A stretch of 64,000 nucleotides of DNA from Trachelipus rathkii (taxonomy: Eukaryota > Arthropoda > Malacostraca > Isopoda > Trachelipodidae), in NCBI GenBank assembly GCA_015478945.1, contig JABUQX010004756.1, positions 1 through 64,000 on the forward strand, given 5' to 3'. Shown here in pieces: positions 1-13,664 of the stretch. The notes under the pieces were generated by a model. That model saw only the letters and a list, made by a program, of their open reading frames with translations, was not told the origin of the DNA and made no database searches. The translations under genes and the position numbers were made by a program. The number at the start of each line of letters is the position of its first letter. Position 1 is the stretch's first letter.

Positions 1-3000
1 GAGATGGGTCACTCTCAGAAAGAGGGCTGCTATTGTGTCGTTGGGCATTGTGACATCTTAGCGCAAGATGGGGACGGTGATGTTGTCTAGTTGAGATCTG
101 TATTTTAGAATGCATGACCCGGGTGGTGACCTGATCTGCTCCGAGCGAGGTCACGACTTTGGCCTCTTCATGGACAGTCGTTTCGATTCTCCTAGGCGGG
201 AGTAGTTTGGAGGGCGGGGGGTGTTTGGTAAGATTTTAGTTTGGGCGGTTAGCAGGTATCTGGTTAATAGTGTGTATGGATATGTGTAATCCAGGACCTA
301 TTGTAAGGAGGGAGGAATTATGTTTATGTGTGTGTATGTGAGCTGGTGAGGAGGGGGGTGATTTTAGTCTGTGTCGGGGTGGGATGAGGAGAGAATTGGT
401 CGAACAGGTGGGATGGATTACGTCTACGGGTGTTGTGTGTGTCTGATAGATCAGTTGAGTTCCGCGGAGAACGCATCTCCCTGAAGTGATGTGAGTAGGA
501 GGATGGAGTTTCGATCGGTAAATGTGATTGGGGTGGTTTATGGATGCGCTCCCGGTGATAATTCTGAGGCAGTATGTTGGGAAGTTCTGTACTGTTAGTT
601 GTGTTTGGAGTTGAGAGTGCCTGGGAACCATGCGTGGTGACGCGAAATACGCTTTCAAAGTTTTCGAGGAGTTGTTTAAAGTTGTGGGGAGTCGTGTGTT
701 GCCTGTCGGCTGAAGTTGGTGTTGAGAGAGGGTTCGAGGGTGTCTTACTTCGTTGCCAAAACAGGGTTGAGGAAGGTGAATTGGATCGATGTGGGGGAAA
801 ACGTCATGTGTTGTGTCATAGGTTGAGGTCCTGTAGTATTTTGTGGGGATGCTGCATTTATAGACGGGAAGGGGGTGTTGTTTGCATGTGATTCATATGA
901 AGGAGACTTGGGAGAGCAGGATAGGATCGACGGTCACGCGTGGTTAAACAAGGCGGGCGATGGAGGATGTTAGAGGGCGATGCCTGTCTTTCGTTTGTGG
1001 CAGCGATTAAGGCCAATCTCTAATAGATGTTACAAATAGATCTTGGTAGATGGTTAGTGTGGTCTACTGTTACGTCTGGGTTGTGTTGGGAAATAAGACC
1101 TGTATTCGTCTGCGTTATTATAAGGTGTTGGTGGATTGGTTGGTTTGGGTAGGTTACTGCTGTGAAGAAAGTTAAACAAAAATGGAGGAGGAAGAATGGC
1201 GCCCTTGTGGGCACGCGCAATGTGACTTAGGTTAGTTGATCGAATGATGGAGGAGGTTCCTGTTTCTTGTATAAAAGAAACTTGAGCGAAACGTTGGTCA
1301 GAGCAGACAAGATGAAGTTGACGGCCATTTGTTTGTCATTATTCCCTAGAGGGGAGTCGGCGCAGGATATTTTCGTAAAAGACAGGAGGTGTACGTCGTG
1401 CAGGGACGGCATATCGAATGCTTTATTATGTAATCGCAAGGACGTGATAAGCAGATGGGAAGGGGATGGTTGAAGCCATTGCATGATGTGTGGTGTGGAG
1501 GGAGGTGGAGGCTGTAGTTGTAGGAGTGGTTGACACGTTCTGGAATTCCGTGTTGAAAATTCTGGGAGAGTAATGGGTGTTGGAGAAATTTGTGTTGAGG
1601 AAGTTCAGATTGATCGCTAGGCATTTGACTTTAATGGTCAGCGAAGAGCAGCATAGAGAGTTGGGCGTCAGGCGAGGAGGGGAGTATAGGGTCTTTCGGG
1701 TGTTGTTTTCGGTTTAGAGTGTTGTGGAAATTATGAAGGCCTTGCCTTGCCAGATTGGGGTCATGTAGTAACGTAGCGTGCCATGATTTTAAAGAGTTCT
1801 GTGATTAGGGAATTGATATCGTTCTGATCCAAGGTTGTTTTAACAAGTGTAGAGGTTGGTACTATTGAGCTGACCTGTCCCGCTGTGTGGAAATTTTTGG
1901 AAGGGATTCTCAATCGGCTAATCTCTTTGTCATGGTGGTTGGTGAATGAGGCGGGATGAGGGATGTGGTCTATACTGTGAGTTTCTGAGTTTGTTTTTTG
2001 ATTCCTGTGATCAGGGTGGGTTGGTTCTCGAGAGATGTTGCGCAATCAAGTATTTAGGAGCGGAAGAGCTGTCTGGCATTGTTTGTTTTTGGGGGATAGG
2101 TGATGGCGAGAGTAACTCGGTGGTTAATTAAGATGGAGAGTCGGAGGAGTTGTGGGGATTGTGTCTCGAGAGTGTGCTTTAAATTCTTTTTAAGACTGGC
2201 AGGTTTTGGTACTATATTGTCGTTAACCAGCGTGAGATGTATATTTGTACAGGTATACTGAGAACTTATTGGAGCGTTGGTGTGGTTATGAGGCTGTTGG
2301 TAGATCTGTGGCGAGTGTGTACTAGGTTTGATTATCTGGTTGAAATGTCAGTAGGGGTAGTCACGGTTGATTTTTTCGAGAACTTGGGAGTTTCTGTTTG
2401 TGTTTAATTAGAGTTTGGTTATGATCTCAGGTTGAGTTTGGTGGTTTTGCTTATGATTTACTGTGAGCGTTTGGACAATAGGTTAGAGGTTTGCTGACGT
2501 TAATGATTGCTATGTTAAATGTAATTATATTAGATAGTGTATGTGCGACGGGAGAGTTGTGTTCGTGGATCGGTATCGGGTTATATGTCGGGTTACTATG
2601 ATAAATGTGGATTAAGGTAAACGAGTCGGCTTGCAAAGTTTAGACTCTCGATTTTATAATTGTTATGTAGTCAATTATGAGTCTTTTCACGTAGAGGTGA
2701 CTTGAGCATGTGGGACGTATAGACGAATATATGTATATAATATCACGCGTGTTCCGACCTTACCTTATTACTACGTTATTCTACGGTATAAATTCTGTTC
2801 TCTCAGGGTTAATGTAAGGGGATGGTTAGGAGAGGGGTAACTATGGAAGCTGTTAATCGTCCATGGGGAACAGTATGGATGGTATAACTTTGGGAGGAAT
2901 TACTGGCCGCGGGGGATAGTTTATTGGTGAGTTAAGGAATATTTATGGCGATTCTAATTCGTTATGATGGATATTTGTGCTTCTGGGGGGCCTCAGAGAG

Positions 3001-4184
3001 GGTATATTATTGTAGCTATTAGCTTAAGTGGGTGGTGTGTTTATATTTGTCACGTTGAATTACTGGCCTGCCGAGGATGAGATTTGGGTTGTCATAGTTA
3101 TTAAAACTTGTAATATGGGGGCGTGTGTGAGGTTGTCTATCCGTGTGTAGTGGTAATAATCTGGATGAGTGTTGAGAGAGCTCGCGTGGACAGAGTAGAG
3201 AACATTGAATAGATTGTATTATTAGTCTGTGTCTCTAATTGTTTTTCTGCTTTGAGGTGATGTGCAGTGCAAAGATTTGGATTATTAACTCAGAGCTTCT
3301 TTGAATATATAATGATGGAGGTGGTCTGTTAGTTTGTCATCTTAGTTGGTATTAGTTGATGCTATGTATTATTGCGAATCAGAGTCAAGTAATGCGTGCT
3401 TGTGAGTTACGCTGTTGTGGGTGGTCGTGTTCATGGGATGAGTAAGATGGCTAGTCATAACGCGTAATGAACGAATGGGCGAGTTGGCTTGGTGTTTTAA
3501 GGGGAGAGGGAGGTCTTCTTGCGACATCGTATGGCTGTTATGAGTGTACTTTATAGTTTTTTTCTCTAAAGTGAAATTAGCGTTAAGTTATTCTATGGTC
3601 TTATTGGGTTACGTGTCATTTACACTTTTTTATCTCCTCCGTATAATTTTTTAATTGATCTATTAATATGTTTAATGTTTAAGGGGGTTTTAGTTATTGT
3701 GACGGCGCCGATGTATTTTGAAATGATAGTGGGAGGGTTTACATTAGTGTATTGCACAGACGTCGAACGCTTGATTACTTATTTTTCTAGTGGATGAGTT
3801 ATTGTAAATTTGTGAGTCATGGGATCAGGTCCTTGAATCCACTCTGGGCAAACTTATCACATTGTCAGTGTAACTGTTATTAGGTTTCCCAATTCTGCGC
3901 TTTGTTCTTCTTTGACAAGATTGTGTGTCGCAGTAAAATATCTACGGGGACCTCTGGTTCTCATTCGCTTAATTTACTGACTTTTTCTGATCCCTTCTTA
4001 TAAGGCGAAGCAGATCCCTTTCAACCATTTTTCTTAAAGAAAAAAGAAACAGACAGAAGAGATAGATTAGAGATATTTTTTGAGTGGTCGAGCTGAATGA
4101 AGACAGAAAAACAAGAAATTTTTCACTCGATCCACCTTCTCTAGGCTGTGGCTCGCAATTTATCATTGACGCCTCTCGGGTGGA
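1..4184. other. unrecognised G/T-skewed stretch
   Basis: No gene, RNA or known repeat could be recognised on either strand. The + strand is rich in G and T. Open frames are short, lack recognisable motifs and look like compositional noise. The stretch may be an old repeat or poorly resolved sequence. Confidence 0.4.
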
Positions 4185-4221
4185 GGGGGGGGGTATTGAG
4201 AGGTCTTGCTGTCCCCCCCCC
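4185..4221. repeat. G9...C9 hairpin
   Basis: Nine G (4185-4193) and nine C (4213-4221) are separated by 19 nt, giving a perfect 9-bp G:C stem. It lies just upstream of a TA-rich repeat. Confidence 0.8.
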
Positions 4222-4254
4222 AGGGCAGAACTAATTTCTCTCTCAAGATGACGT

Positions 4255-4490
4255 TATAATATATATATTATATATATATATATATATATTTATAATATAT
4301 ATATATAATATTATATATATATAATAATATTATATATTATATTAAATATAGTATAATATATATTATATATTATAATATTATATATATATATATATATTAT
4401 ATTTATATATATATATTTATTATAATATATATATATATATATCTAGATAGTATTATTATAGTTATATATACTATTTTATTATTTATTAAT
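4255..4490. repeat. imperfect TA-rich microsatellite
   Basis: About 235 bp of interrupted (TA)n with frequent AATAT and TTATA variants. Open frames across it are artefacts. Confidence 0.9.
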
Positions 4491-5300
4491 CGTAAGACCG
4501 GAAATCTTGTCGGAGAGCAGGTTATAGTAATCGTGTTGATGGATGTGTAGCTTGTTTCCAATGGCAAGTCCGGTGAGTACAGATACAACCTCCGATTATG
4601 AGGATGGTGGCCATTTTTTGCCTTCTCTCTGTCATGACTATTTTCACTTGTCAGTTACCCCCATGAGAGGGGGTCCATACATACAAATAATAAACTGTTT
4701 CTTACGGAATGGAAAACCTAGCGAAGATAAATGTTGTACATCTAGATACTCATTGTGTTTTTATGATATGATATGGGTTTTAAGCCTTTGTTAGCGCGCT
4801 TGAGCGTAACTTGAAGTAATGTACATACGAATGTATGTGACTTCTGGGTTAGTGATTCGAAATCGAGGAAAGGGCAATCTATTATTAGCCATTAATGTCG
4901 TCCTGTAAAATTTGATAGCAGTGAGGGGGAGGGTATGGGAAAAATTGGTGCTGTTCATGGAAATGCCATTACTTCTTACATCTATGATGTTTTAGAGCGT
5001 CATAAAGCACTGGATTACTCTCCCTCATGGTCTAGATTTGGAAGGAGTTATAGATGCAAGCAAATGGGTGGTTAAAGGGGTAATAGCCAATGTGTTGGTG
5101 CCCTTCGTCGTAAGAATTGCAGCACACATACATAGCAGCTAGGGTATGTTGAGGATATTTATGGTATGTTATGAGCATTGTTTGCAAATGGCCCGTAATT
5201 TTGGGATTCTAAGGTATCTTCTTCTGCAGGAATTGTTTTCAAAGGCAGAGCCGGTATTTGGAGTTCTGAACGAAGATATATGCTTGTATCACTCATTGTA
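4491..5300. other. no recognisable gene; possibly 3' part of the adjoining minus-strand retroelement
   Basis: No motif could be identified. If the minus-strand non-LTR element continues past its last reverse-transcriptase motif, its 3' end would fall here, but no poly(A) or RNase H motif was found. Confidence 0.3.
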
Positions 5301-8160
5301 AATTACTTCTTCGAAGAGAGAGTGGCAACACAACATTGGCTTCAAACTTCAAGGCTCACCCTGGGGGACGATCAGAAGGCCTCCAGTGGAGATTTCGGAC
5401 CGCCCTCCATTTAGATGGGATCTAATGAGGGTAGTATTGTTGTGGTGGTCTGGTCCTACAACTGCACAGCCATATGTCCCAGTTTCGCATCGGTATTAGG
5501 GCGATGTATGAGGCGTATGGGATTTGCGATTCAGCCCCCCCAAGATTTGATGCGAGATGACTAAGTTTGTTTCAGGTGTTTAATATGGTGGTGCAATTAC
5601 GTTAAGTGGTCATCTAGAATTGAGTCGCTGATGAAATTTGTGACATGTGAAGTATTACTAGGTATGGTACGAACCGTTATATAGGTTAAGGTTCGCTGGA
5701 TTAGAAGTGTGGTCAGTCTTCGATCCCGTTATTTTCTTAAAAAGCTACTGCTGAATTGTTTGTGGGTAGATAAATAATGGAAGCTCTATGAGTAGTGTCC
5801 CCCAGTTAGTTGAAATGATTTTCAATAGCTAGTTGTTAAGTGGCCGTCGATAAAAGTATCACCCTGGCAGCCTGGCTATATGTATATGAAGGTCATCTAC
5901 ATAAGGAGAGAAGAAACTGACAAGTCTTCTGTGGATATAAGTACAGATTATGCATTATCCGAGAGCTAATAGTAGTATACTTAGAACACTAACTACCTTG
6001 CGGAGCGCCTTCATCCAGAGTTAATATGTGGCGTGACATATATGAATTAAGCAACGCGAACCTGGTATAAGATTTGTTCGGGACAAATAGCCTTTGAATG
6101 AAAAGAGTGGGATGTTGTCTCTGCGGAAATCCTAAATGCGTAATGGTTTTAGGAGAATAACCCATCCCTAGTTCTGCTCACAGTTCTCGTTGGTCTTGAG
6201 CTGTCAATGTATTCAAATTAATATAGACAGCAGATTATTCACATCCCATCCAGCAGTTTGAGAAGGCTTCCCGATGTCATGGTCTATTTTTTACCATGTG
6301 GGTCTCAGTCCCGATACGGATTTTTGTGGAAACCAAATTGGAAGTTTGAGACCAAGCTTGACGCTCTCCATGAAAGCAATGACAAGTGATCCTATCGTCT
6401 CCATTTAATTTATATATTAAACAGGTCACGAAATTGGTCTTTTGGTTGTTCGCCAACTTCTTCGGATCTTTTCAGGTTTGGGAATAGGAATACAAAAATG
6501 GAGTACAAATAGAGGAAATAAGAACTCAGATTCCGTATTGTATAGTATTATGATTCATGTCAATAATGTCTGACGCCCTTGACGGTAGATTATATCGGAG
6601 TATGATTGTATACGAAAATTCATGTAATGACCATGGTGCATCTCCTTTGCTATTGCCAATGTCGTGTTTGATTACTCTGTCCAGTGGTAAGAGAAGTATC
6701 GCGTTGTCAGTGTGTAACTTATTTTTCCCTATGCTCTGTTGTAATTAGAGTCTGGTAGTGGCTGTGTCCAATTCTGCAGTTTTTGAATGGTTCAGTGTAA
6801 GCGGAACTGAACTCGAGTGGCTGAGCAAAGCTATATACGCTAACGCACCCTAATTCAGCCGCAGAGCTGAGAATTCGTATTCAGTTTATATTTCAGGTCC
6901 CATATAATATGGAGGACTTGTCAGGTTGTGAATGGAGTTTACATTCTGTGAGCGACGAGATTATTTTCTGTGTAATGTTTCTCACACTAAGAGGAATAAG
7001 GGGATTGTGTGAGTTAACTAGTCGATATGTTACTGATTCGAAAATATTTGTTTACGTCGTTTAAACGATTAATTCGCCGAGATCCGCTGCGGCTGCTTTA
7101 AAACTAATCATGTTTGCGGGTGGTACGGGGTCCTTTTGTATTGCTGTAGAGTTTCTTCTTCTCTCGGTTGGCTGTGCGCCTCTTGGAGCACGCAAGGGGT
7201 TGCTACGCCTGCCTGAGGAAGATCTGCGGATTCAAGCTCTCGCTGCAGAGATGCGACCTTCTGGAAGAAGCGAAAGCATCATCAACAGTCGGAAATGGGT
7301 TTGCTGGAAAGAGAAGAAAGGATTAGCTGTGACCTGATAAAAAGCCGCTCGATCATCGCCAGCTGGAGTTGGTTTTTTGCATTGGGCTTGGAACAAGCTC
7401 AATTAAAGCTATTGGGTAATGATCCACTGCCGAATAAATACAAGCGGCCAGGTAAAGCGATCCATAAGGGAATGCGAGCACAGAAAATATCAAGAAAGAG
7501 AAACCTTAGTGATGGGCTCTCCTCTCATCTCTGACGGTCTTCTTCCAAATGAGAAATTAAGAGGAGATCTATTCAAGATCTTGTAGACTTAGACGTAAGT
7601 GACAGAGCGCCCATAAAGGGGGTGCGGCAGGAGCTAAAAGTCTCCTAGTATAACAACTGAGGAGGAAGCTGTTTAAAAAGAACACTAGTCGACGCTTAGT
7701 ACATCAGTCTAGGTCTGGAGTCATTAGACTTGACTCTGATAGGAACTTGGTCGGTGGACGAAGTGAATTCGTGCTGCTGCTGCATGAAGTTTGGTTTGGA
7801 GAGGGACCGGGGAATAGGGGACAGATTTGTGAATGAGTATTCCTGCCCCTTCCCTATCATTGTCACCTCTTTCTATAGAAGTTAACGGCGATTATATTCA
7901 GATGGTTGAAAGAAGTCACGATGAAATAGTCGATGTTCCTGCAACATATACACTTTGGTGTACACATGTTTATTAAATGAACAAGTTCTTCAAAATTAGA
8001 GTGGTAGCCACGACAATTACATTGAAGGAAAGTGGCCATGCTGAGTTCTTATAAATATTATGATGATGTTCTTTTAGAGACAATTGTCTCTATGTGACTA
8101 GGGGTAGTGTTGGAGGTGGGTTCAGATGGAGAGGGAAGGTTGAGACGTGGGTCTCGCGCG
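5300..8160 (-). pseudogene. decayed non-LTR retrotransposon ORF2 (endonuclease + reverse transcriptase)
   Basis: Reading the minus strand across several frames gives landmarks of a Jockey/I-like ORF2 in the correct order. Endonuclease: ETH near 8150-8130, GAGILIH...VPLQT near 7840-7780, GDF followed by HPLYG near 7660-7630, and DHYPIAL near 7420. Reverse transcriptase: IPIPKPEK near 6490-6467, FQFGFHK near 6345-6325, and VPQG near 5370-5355. Every block is separated by frameshifts or stops, so no protein can be made. The family normally carries both enzymes in one ~1000-residue protein used for target-primed reverse transcription. The ORF1 remnant lies just upstream on the same strand. Clade is inferred; limits are approximate. 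Confidence 0.6.
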
Positions 8161-8328
8161 AGGAGGGCAACAAATCCAGGGGGTAAAGACTAGTCAATAC
8201 CCCAGAGATTTATGTTGATGACCTCTTTTGGGAGGAGTTTCTGGTGTATTTGGTGAAGAAGCCACACCATTAATGCGAGATAAGTTGAATTCAGCCAAGT
8301 CCCAACTTGTTTATGTGGTTTGGATTGG

Positions 8329-9800
8329 TTAACTAGAAGAGCATCCATAATGCTCATATTTATTAGTGAGAACGGTATCAGTATCCGCTTGGCAAGCAGA
8401 TTCAGAAATGTGGGAGGGACATAAAGTTGTTTCCATGGAAATGGGGAGGGAAGGTGTCATAAGAAGGGAATTGTCGTTTGTTGAGGTTGAAATATCGATT
8501 TCCAATATGAGATTCGATGGATTGGCAAGGTCTGATACTGGAGATTTTTCCAGTACTTCATCATGCGGGTGATTTGGGAAATTGGGCAGTTTGATTGGAG
8601 AATGGGACCTTTCACGTCTCAAACAGTTTTCCATCATCTTTTTCGGAATGCAGGAACCATTTAGAAAGAGAAGATGGTTATCACATCAGAGCTCCATTGG
8701 GAGCTGTTGTCCAATCACTTCTAGGTATCAGAATCCTTTAGAGATGCTGATGAAGAGATTCGGGAGAAAGGTTAGGAAAGATTCAGAAGAGCTAGAACTA
8801 TTTTGTAGATTGTCAGATGGTTTGGTTAAGTGGGTTCAAGCTGGGATTGTTTGAGTACAATCTTTTGAAGCCATTTTGCTTTTGTCTCGGAAGTAGACTA
8901 TGGCGAGGTCTCTTCTAGTTGCATTTTTTACGTCTGGGGTTACTGGTTTTTGTTTAAAAATTCGGATGCTCTATATTTTAACGAATAATCTTTTAGCTTG
9001 GCGATTATTCTTTTTTTGTGTTTAGAAACATCTTTTCCAAGGGATTTGAATAATAGGTGTGGGAGGCGAATTAAGGGGACAAATAGACCATGCTCCTTGC
9101 TTTAAGTTTTGGTGACCTATTTGGTGGTATGGGACAGGTGTCTGGCAGGAAATGTTTTCCGATTTTGTATGGATGAATCCGCTTCGTTCATTGCCTAAGC
9201 TTGTTGGAGTTTAATATCAGAATAGCTGGATGGCTTTTGGACGGAGCATTGAATAAGGGCTGCTTTGTCTCTTTGAGAAGTTGGCAGTGTGGGCGAAGTA
9301 ACAGGCAGACAAGGATGCGTACATGCCTGAGTTCAATGAATTTAAGAGAGGAGTTCTGTTATGGATGGGGTTGTGTTGGCGGATTAACACGAGGAGGCGC
9401 GGGGGCAGCTGTAATTTTGGCGTAAGATTGATTTTGATTTAGGTCCTGATATTTTTCCTTGAGCAGGTGTATAGCATCTCTCCTGTTCAATTTATGTATG
9501 GTACATAGCTCCCAAAGCCCTAATTCAACACAGGTAAGACGGGCATTAAGAAGGACGCCACTGTGGGCCTCCACAGTTTCTACAAGTTAGGGGTATTTTC
9601 CCACTGAGTGTGACATAATTCTTCCCAAGATTTGCATATGTCAATCCTATCCCTACAAGTATATATATCGAGGATGACAAATCGTTTGACATTTGTAAGC
9701 AACGTCTGGGTCGAGGATAAACGGCGAACACCTGTGAACTTAAGTGAACCCCTACTTTTCAACCCTCGTTGGTGGAATGAGGGGTTAATTTGGTTGTCAG
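8329..9800 (-). pseudogene. decayed non-LTR ORF1-like (zinc-knuckle protein) remnant
   Basis: The minus strand at ~9800-9360 shows a Cys/His-rich stretch in shifted frames (CRNCGG; TCVELG), then RRDAIHLLKEKYQDLN and SYAKI. This resembles the end of the knuckle region and following helix of Jockey/I-type ORF1 proteins. A further open frame at 8637-8329 could be its Ser/Asp-rich tail. It lies directly upstream of the ORF2 landmarks on the same strand, as expected for one element. No intact CCHC knuckle can be shown in a single frame, so this rests partly on context. Confidence 0.4.
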
Positions 9801-10212
9801 GAGTTTCCCGGCGAGGGGGAAATCTATAAATGTTTGTACTTGTATTTTCTTATGTTCTTATTATTTTTATTATGAGTTTTTAATTGTTATTAACATTTAT
9901 TATAGTTAGATTGTTCTTCAGGTTGCAAATCCTTCTAGTAGATCTCTTCGATGAAATAAATGTCTTACGAATTGTTTTCTAATTCTAAAGTTATCTTTGT
10001 GTAAATATGATTTTCAAACTTTAAAGGGGGAGGTAGGCTTTTACAGCCCAAGGATTCAGAAGGGGAAGGACTGGGTGAGAGTTGTTGAAAACTTTCAGAG
10101 ATAATTTTAAACAAATAATAATAAAACTTTGATAAAGAAAACTCAATAATTGAATAAATCTATAATTAGGAAAAATCTTCATACTACCATGAAACCATTC
10201 TATATACATTAG

Positions 10213-10243
10213 GTAAATGAATAAATAAATAAATAAATAAATA
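10213..10243. repeat. (AAAT)n microsatellite
   Basis: About seven tandem 4-bp AAAT units in AT-rich DNA. Confidence 0.85.
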
Positions 10244-10441
10244 ATTTTGTAAATAATTTATAATCACAATATGAAAACAACAAATTCGCAAATGAATCAA
10301 AACAACTTAGTATGAGATATTATACATTAAGAAACTCTTTTAGAACTAATTCTCTCAATTAATAATAAACCTGCGGGTGAGTTATTGCTGAGTCTGGGAG
10401 AATAAGCATTTGAGTGTGTGTACAACTTAGAATGTTAAGAG

Positions 10442-11815
10442 TTAGGTAAAGAAGAAGGTATGAATGCTATACTTGTGAAGTTGGATGAAAAGTATGCAAA
10501 GGAAAAACAAAGGGATAGGTATGACAGGATTTGCGAATATTTTTATATTAAGAGAAAGAGTGGTGAGACTATGAGAGAGTATGTTAATAGATATGAATTG
10601 ATTGAGAAAAAGTGTAAAATTGCTGGAAAAATTAAACTTGGTGACGATTTGAAGTGTGTTCATCTGCTGGATGGAGCGAATGTTATTAGCTTACTGTGGT
10701 AAAGGTGAATGTGATTTCAGAGTATTTAGGGATGCGCTAGTCAACGTCTGTGAAGGAGGTTTGGGTAAGAAAAGTAATGATAGAGAGGATAAGAGAAGTG
10801 GTTGGTTTGTGAATCAGAATCAGGGGAGAGACAGTGGGTAGATGTTAAGAGGTTGAATATAAAAGATAAGTTTGGTAACGTAATTGAGTGTTTGATATGT
10901 AAGTCAAAGTATCATTTTGGATATAAATGTCCAGAGAATTTTCAAAATAAGTTGGGGTAATTGTAGAGCTGGACAGATGATGAATGTAGTGAGTAAAGCG
11001 TCTGGAGTGTGAAGAGGATATGGCAGACCGGTGAATTATGGAGAAAAGGGGAAAAACGTGTATATCGAATGGAAGACAGGACAGATGAGAAAAGGGTTGG
11101 ATGGTGTGTAAGTGATAGACATAAGGTAGACAGTAGAGTGAGTATGAACAGGAGGAATAGGTTTGGTTATGAAGTGTTATTTATGTGGTTCCATGTATCA
11201 TTTATGGAAGGGCTGTAATGAAAAAGTATCTGCCAGTAAAGAGTGGAATGAGATTGAGAGATATATAGGTGTTGGTAAAGAAAAAAGATTGATTGAGCTA
11301 ATGATAATGATTATCGAATGAAGAATATGAAAGGGTTCGGTAGAGGAATAAGTAGAAGTATCAGTACCGTATATCTAAATGATGATAGGGAAATAATGAA
11401 TAAGAGTGGAACAACAAATAGTGAGTATGACGAGTTGTATACGCTTGCAATAGGTAAAGTTAATGGAGCAGAAGTGGAGCATGAAGAGAGAGTAATTAAA
11501 AGTATGGTATTTTGTGATGATGAAGAAATTGAGGAGGCTGTAAAAGAGGTTGTGAGTAACTGTAGTGTAAAAGACATTGAACATAAGGTTAGTATATGTG
11601 AGGAGAGTAAAAGGGTAGCCAAGTCCGGTGTTATGGAAACCGAATTACTTGGTAAGTGATCGTGAAGGGGTTTTGTCTGACGTGAGTGAAAAAGAGAAGG
11701 AAATGAAAGTAATGAAATGGACGAGGAAAGAAAGAAGAAAAAGACTGAACGTTGGAGAAGTTGGAAATGGTAATCACATAGTAATGAATACGCTGAATTG
11801 TTGGTCAGTAGCGAA
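10442..11815 (+). pseudogene. broken retrotransposon gag with two CCHC zinc knuckles
   Basis: An open frame from 10460 has a gag-like helical pattern (KRKSGETMREYVNRYE, then HLLDGANV) and stops at 10702. The next conserved parts need other frames. Knuckle 1 (CLICKSKYHFGYKC, CX2CX4HX4C) is at 10889-10930 in the first frame. Knuckle 2 (CYLCGSMYHLWKGC) is at 11175-11216 in another. An acidic open frame follows at 11318-11659. Zinc knuckles bind element RNA in the nucleocapsid part of gag. No protease, integrase or reverse transcriptase was found before the (GA)n array cuts it off, so this is a fragment. Copia-like or Gypsy-like origin could not be decided. Confidence 0.6.
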
Positions 11816-11819
11816 TTTT

Positions 11820-12532
<713 letters not shown>

Positions 12533-12534
<2 letters not shown>

Positions 12535-13660
12535 TGCTTTTATTTTTTTTTTCAGATTGCTTGTGTATGATGATGATGATTCTCAGTTATATGCTTTTGT
12601 GAGGCGGTTTTTTTATAAGTATTTTTATAACCTGTGCGGTGCGATTAGCAGTCTTTCTTTAACTTGAGCGGCGCGATTAATTTAGTTTAAGTTTTTATAG
12701 TTTTGTGATTGTGAGTTTTCATATATGTGTATATTTTCCTGTGTGTTAATGTTCAGGTATTCAAGTATACAGTAATATTCAAGTGTGTTCAAGTACTAAA
12801 CAGTGGTGAAAGTGAAACAGTGGGACGATAAAAAAAGTTGTGGTGCTTTTGTTGTAAAATTGTACAACATTGGATCGAGTCGAACTGCAAGTACTTAAAG
12901 TAATCATCGTAATAACAAACAGACAGTTAATTGAGGAGTACTGATTTCGTGAGCTCATGAAAGAGGTTTGCCGTGAAGTGGGAGGAATAAAACGTACCTT
13001 AACTTACCTTATATATAAAATATGTTAATATTAATTAAGTATTTTCTCTAGTTATCAAATCGATAACTAACTATCCAAGAATTGTTTATTTTTTAAAGAT
13101 TAAAGTCGTCACGACTAGATCCAACTTGTAAGTAAATTGTGTTTGTGTTGTAGTGGTTAAGAGAGTAGTGTGTTAGTGTTTTGTATATCATTTTTTTTTT
13201 CAAAGTTAATAAATGTTGAGACCAATTTTGATATTGATCTGTTGGGAAATGATAGAAATTTTATTTAACTTTAAAAAATAAAAAATAAAAATAAGTTGGT
13301 TTAAGCCAAACTATTGCAAAATTATTCAACATTCATTTAATTTTATTTTTTCGAAGAAATATTATAAATTATCGCGCTGTACAAGGAAAAAAGGTTCCAA
13401 AGTGAAAGGACTTTGGAACGGTTATGCTCAAAAGTCCAATATCACGTGTAAAAAGGATGAACAAAATAATTGAGTGAAAACTCCTGTTGCAAATACTTGT
13501 AATTAAATTTACAAAAGTTATGAAAGAGTTGGAAAAGTCAATCGCTGCGATTTGCCATAAAAGAAATTTAAATGTGCAACTCTGTAGGTATGTTAGCATC
13601 CAATAACATCACTTAACACTTACCATTTATTTGGGTTTGCATTTAAATTATTAAATTGTT
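12533..13660. other. AT-rich, no gene seen
   Basis: No coding motif, RNA gene or classifiable repeat recognised. Contains short T runs and A/T-rich simple sequence near 13270-13300. Confidence 0.4.
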
Positions 13661-13664
13661 GTTG

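Noticed and set aside
236..2045. Several 60-140 codon ORFs in the first 2 kb
   Set aside because: Pro/His/Thr-rich minus-strand frames fit the G/T skew of the + strand; no motif found.
7110..7534. Plus-strand ORFs of 75 and 79 codons
   Set aside because: They lie opposite the minus-strand endonuclease remnant (DHYPIAL etc.) and show no domain; antisense shadows.
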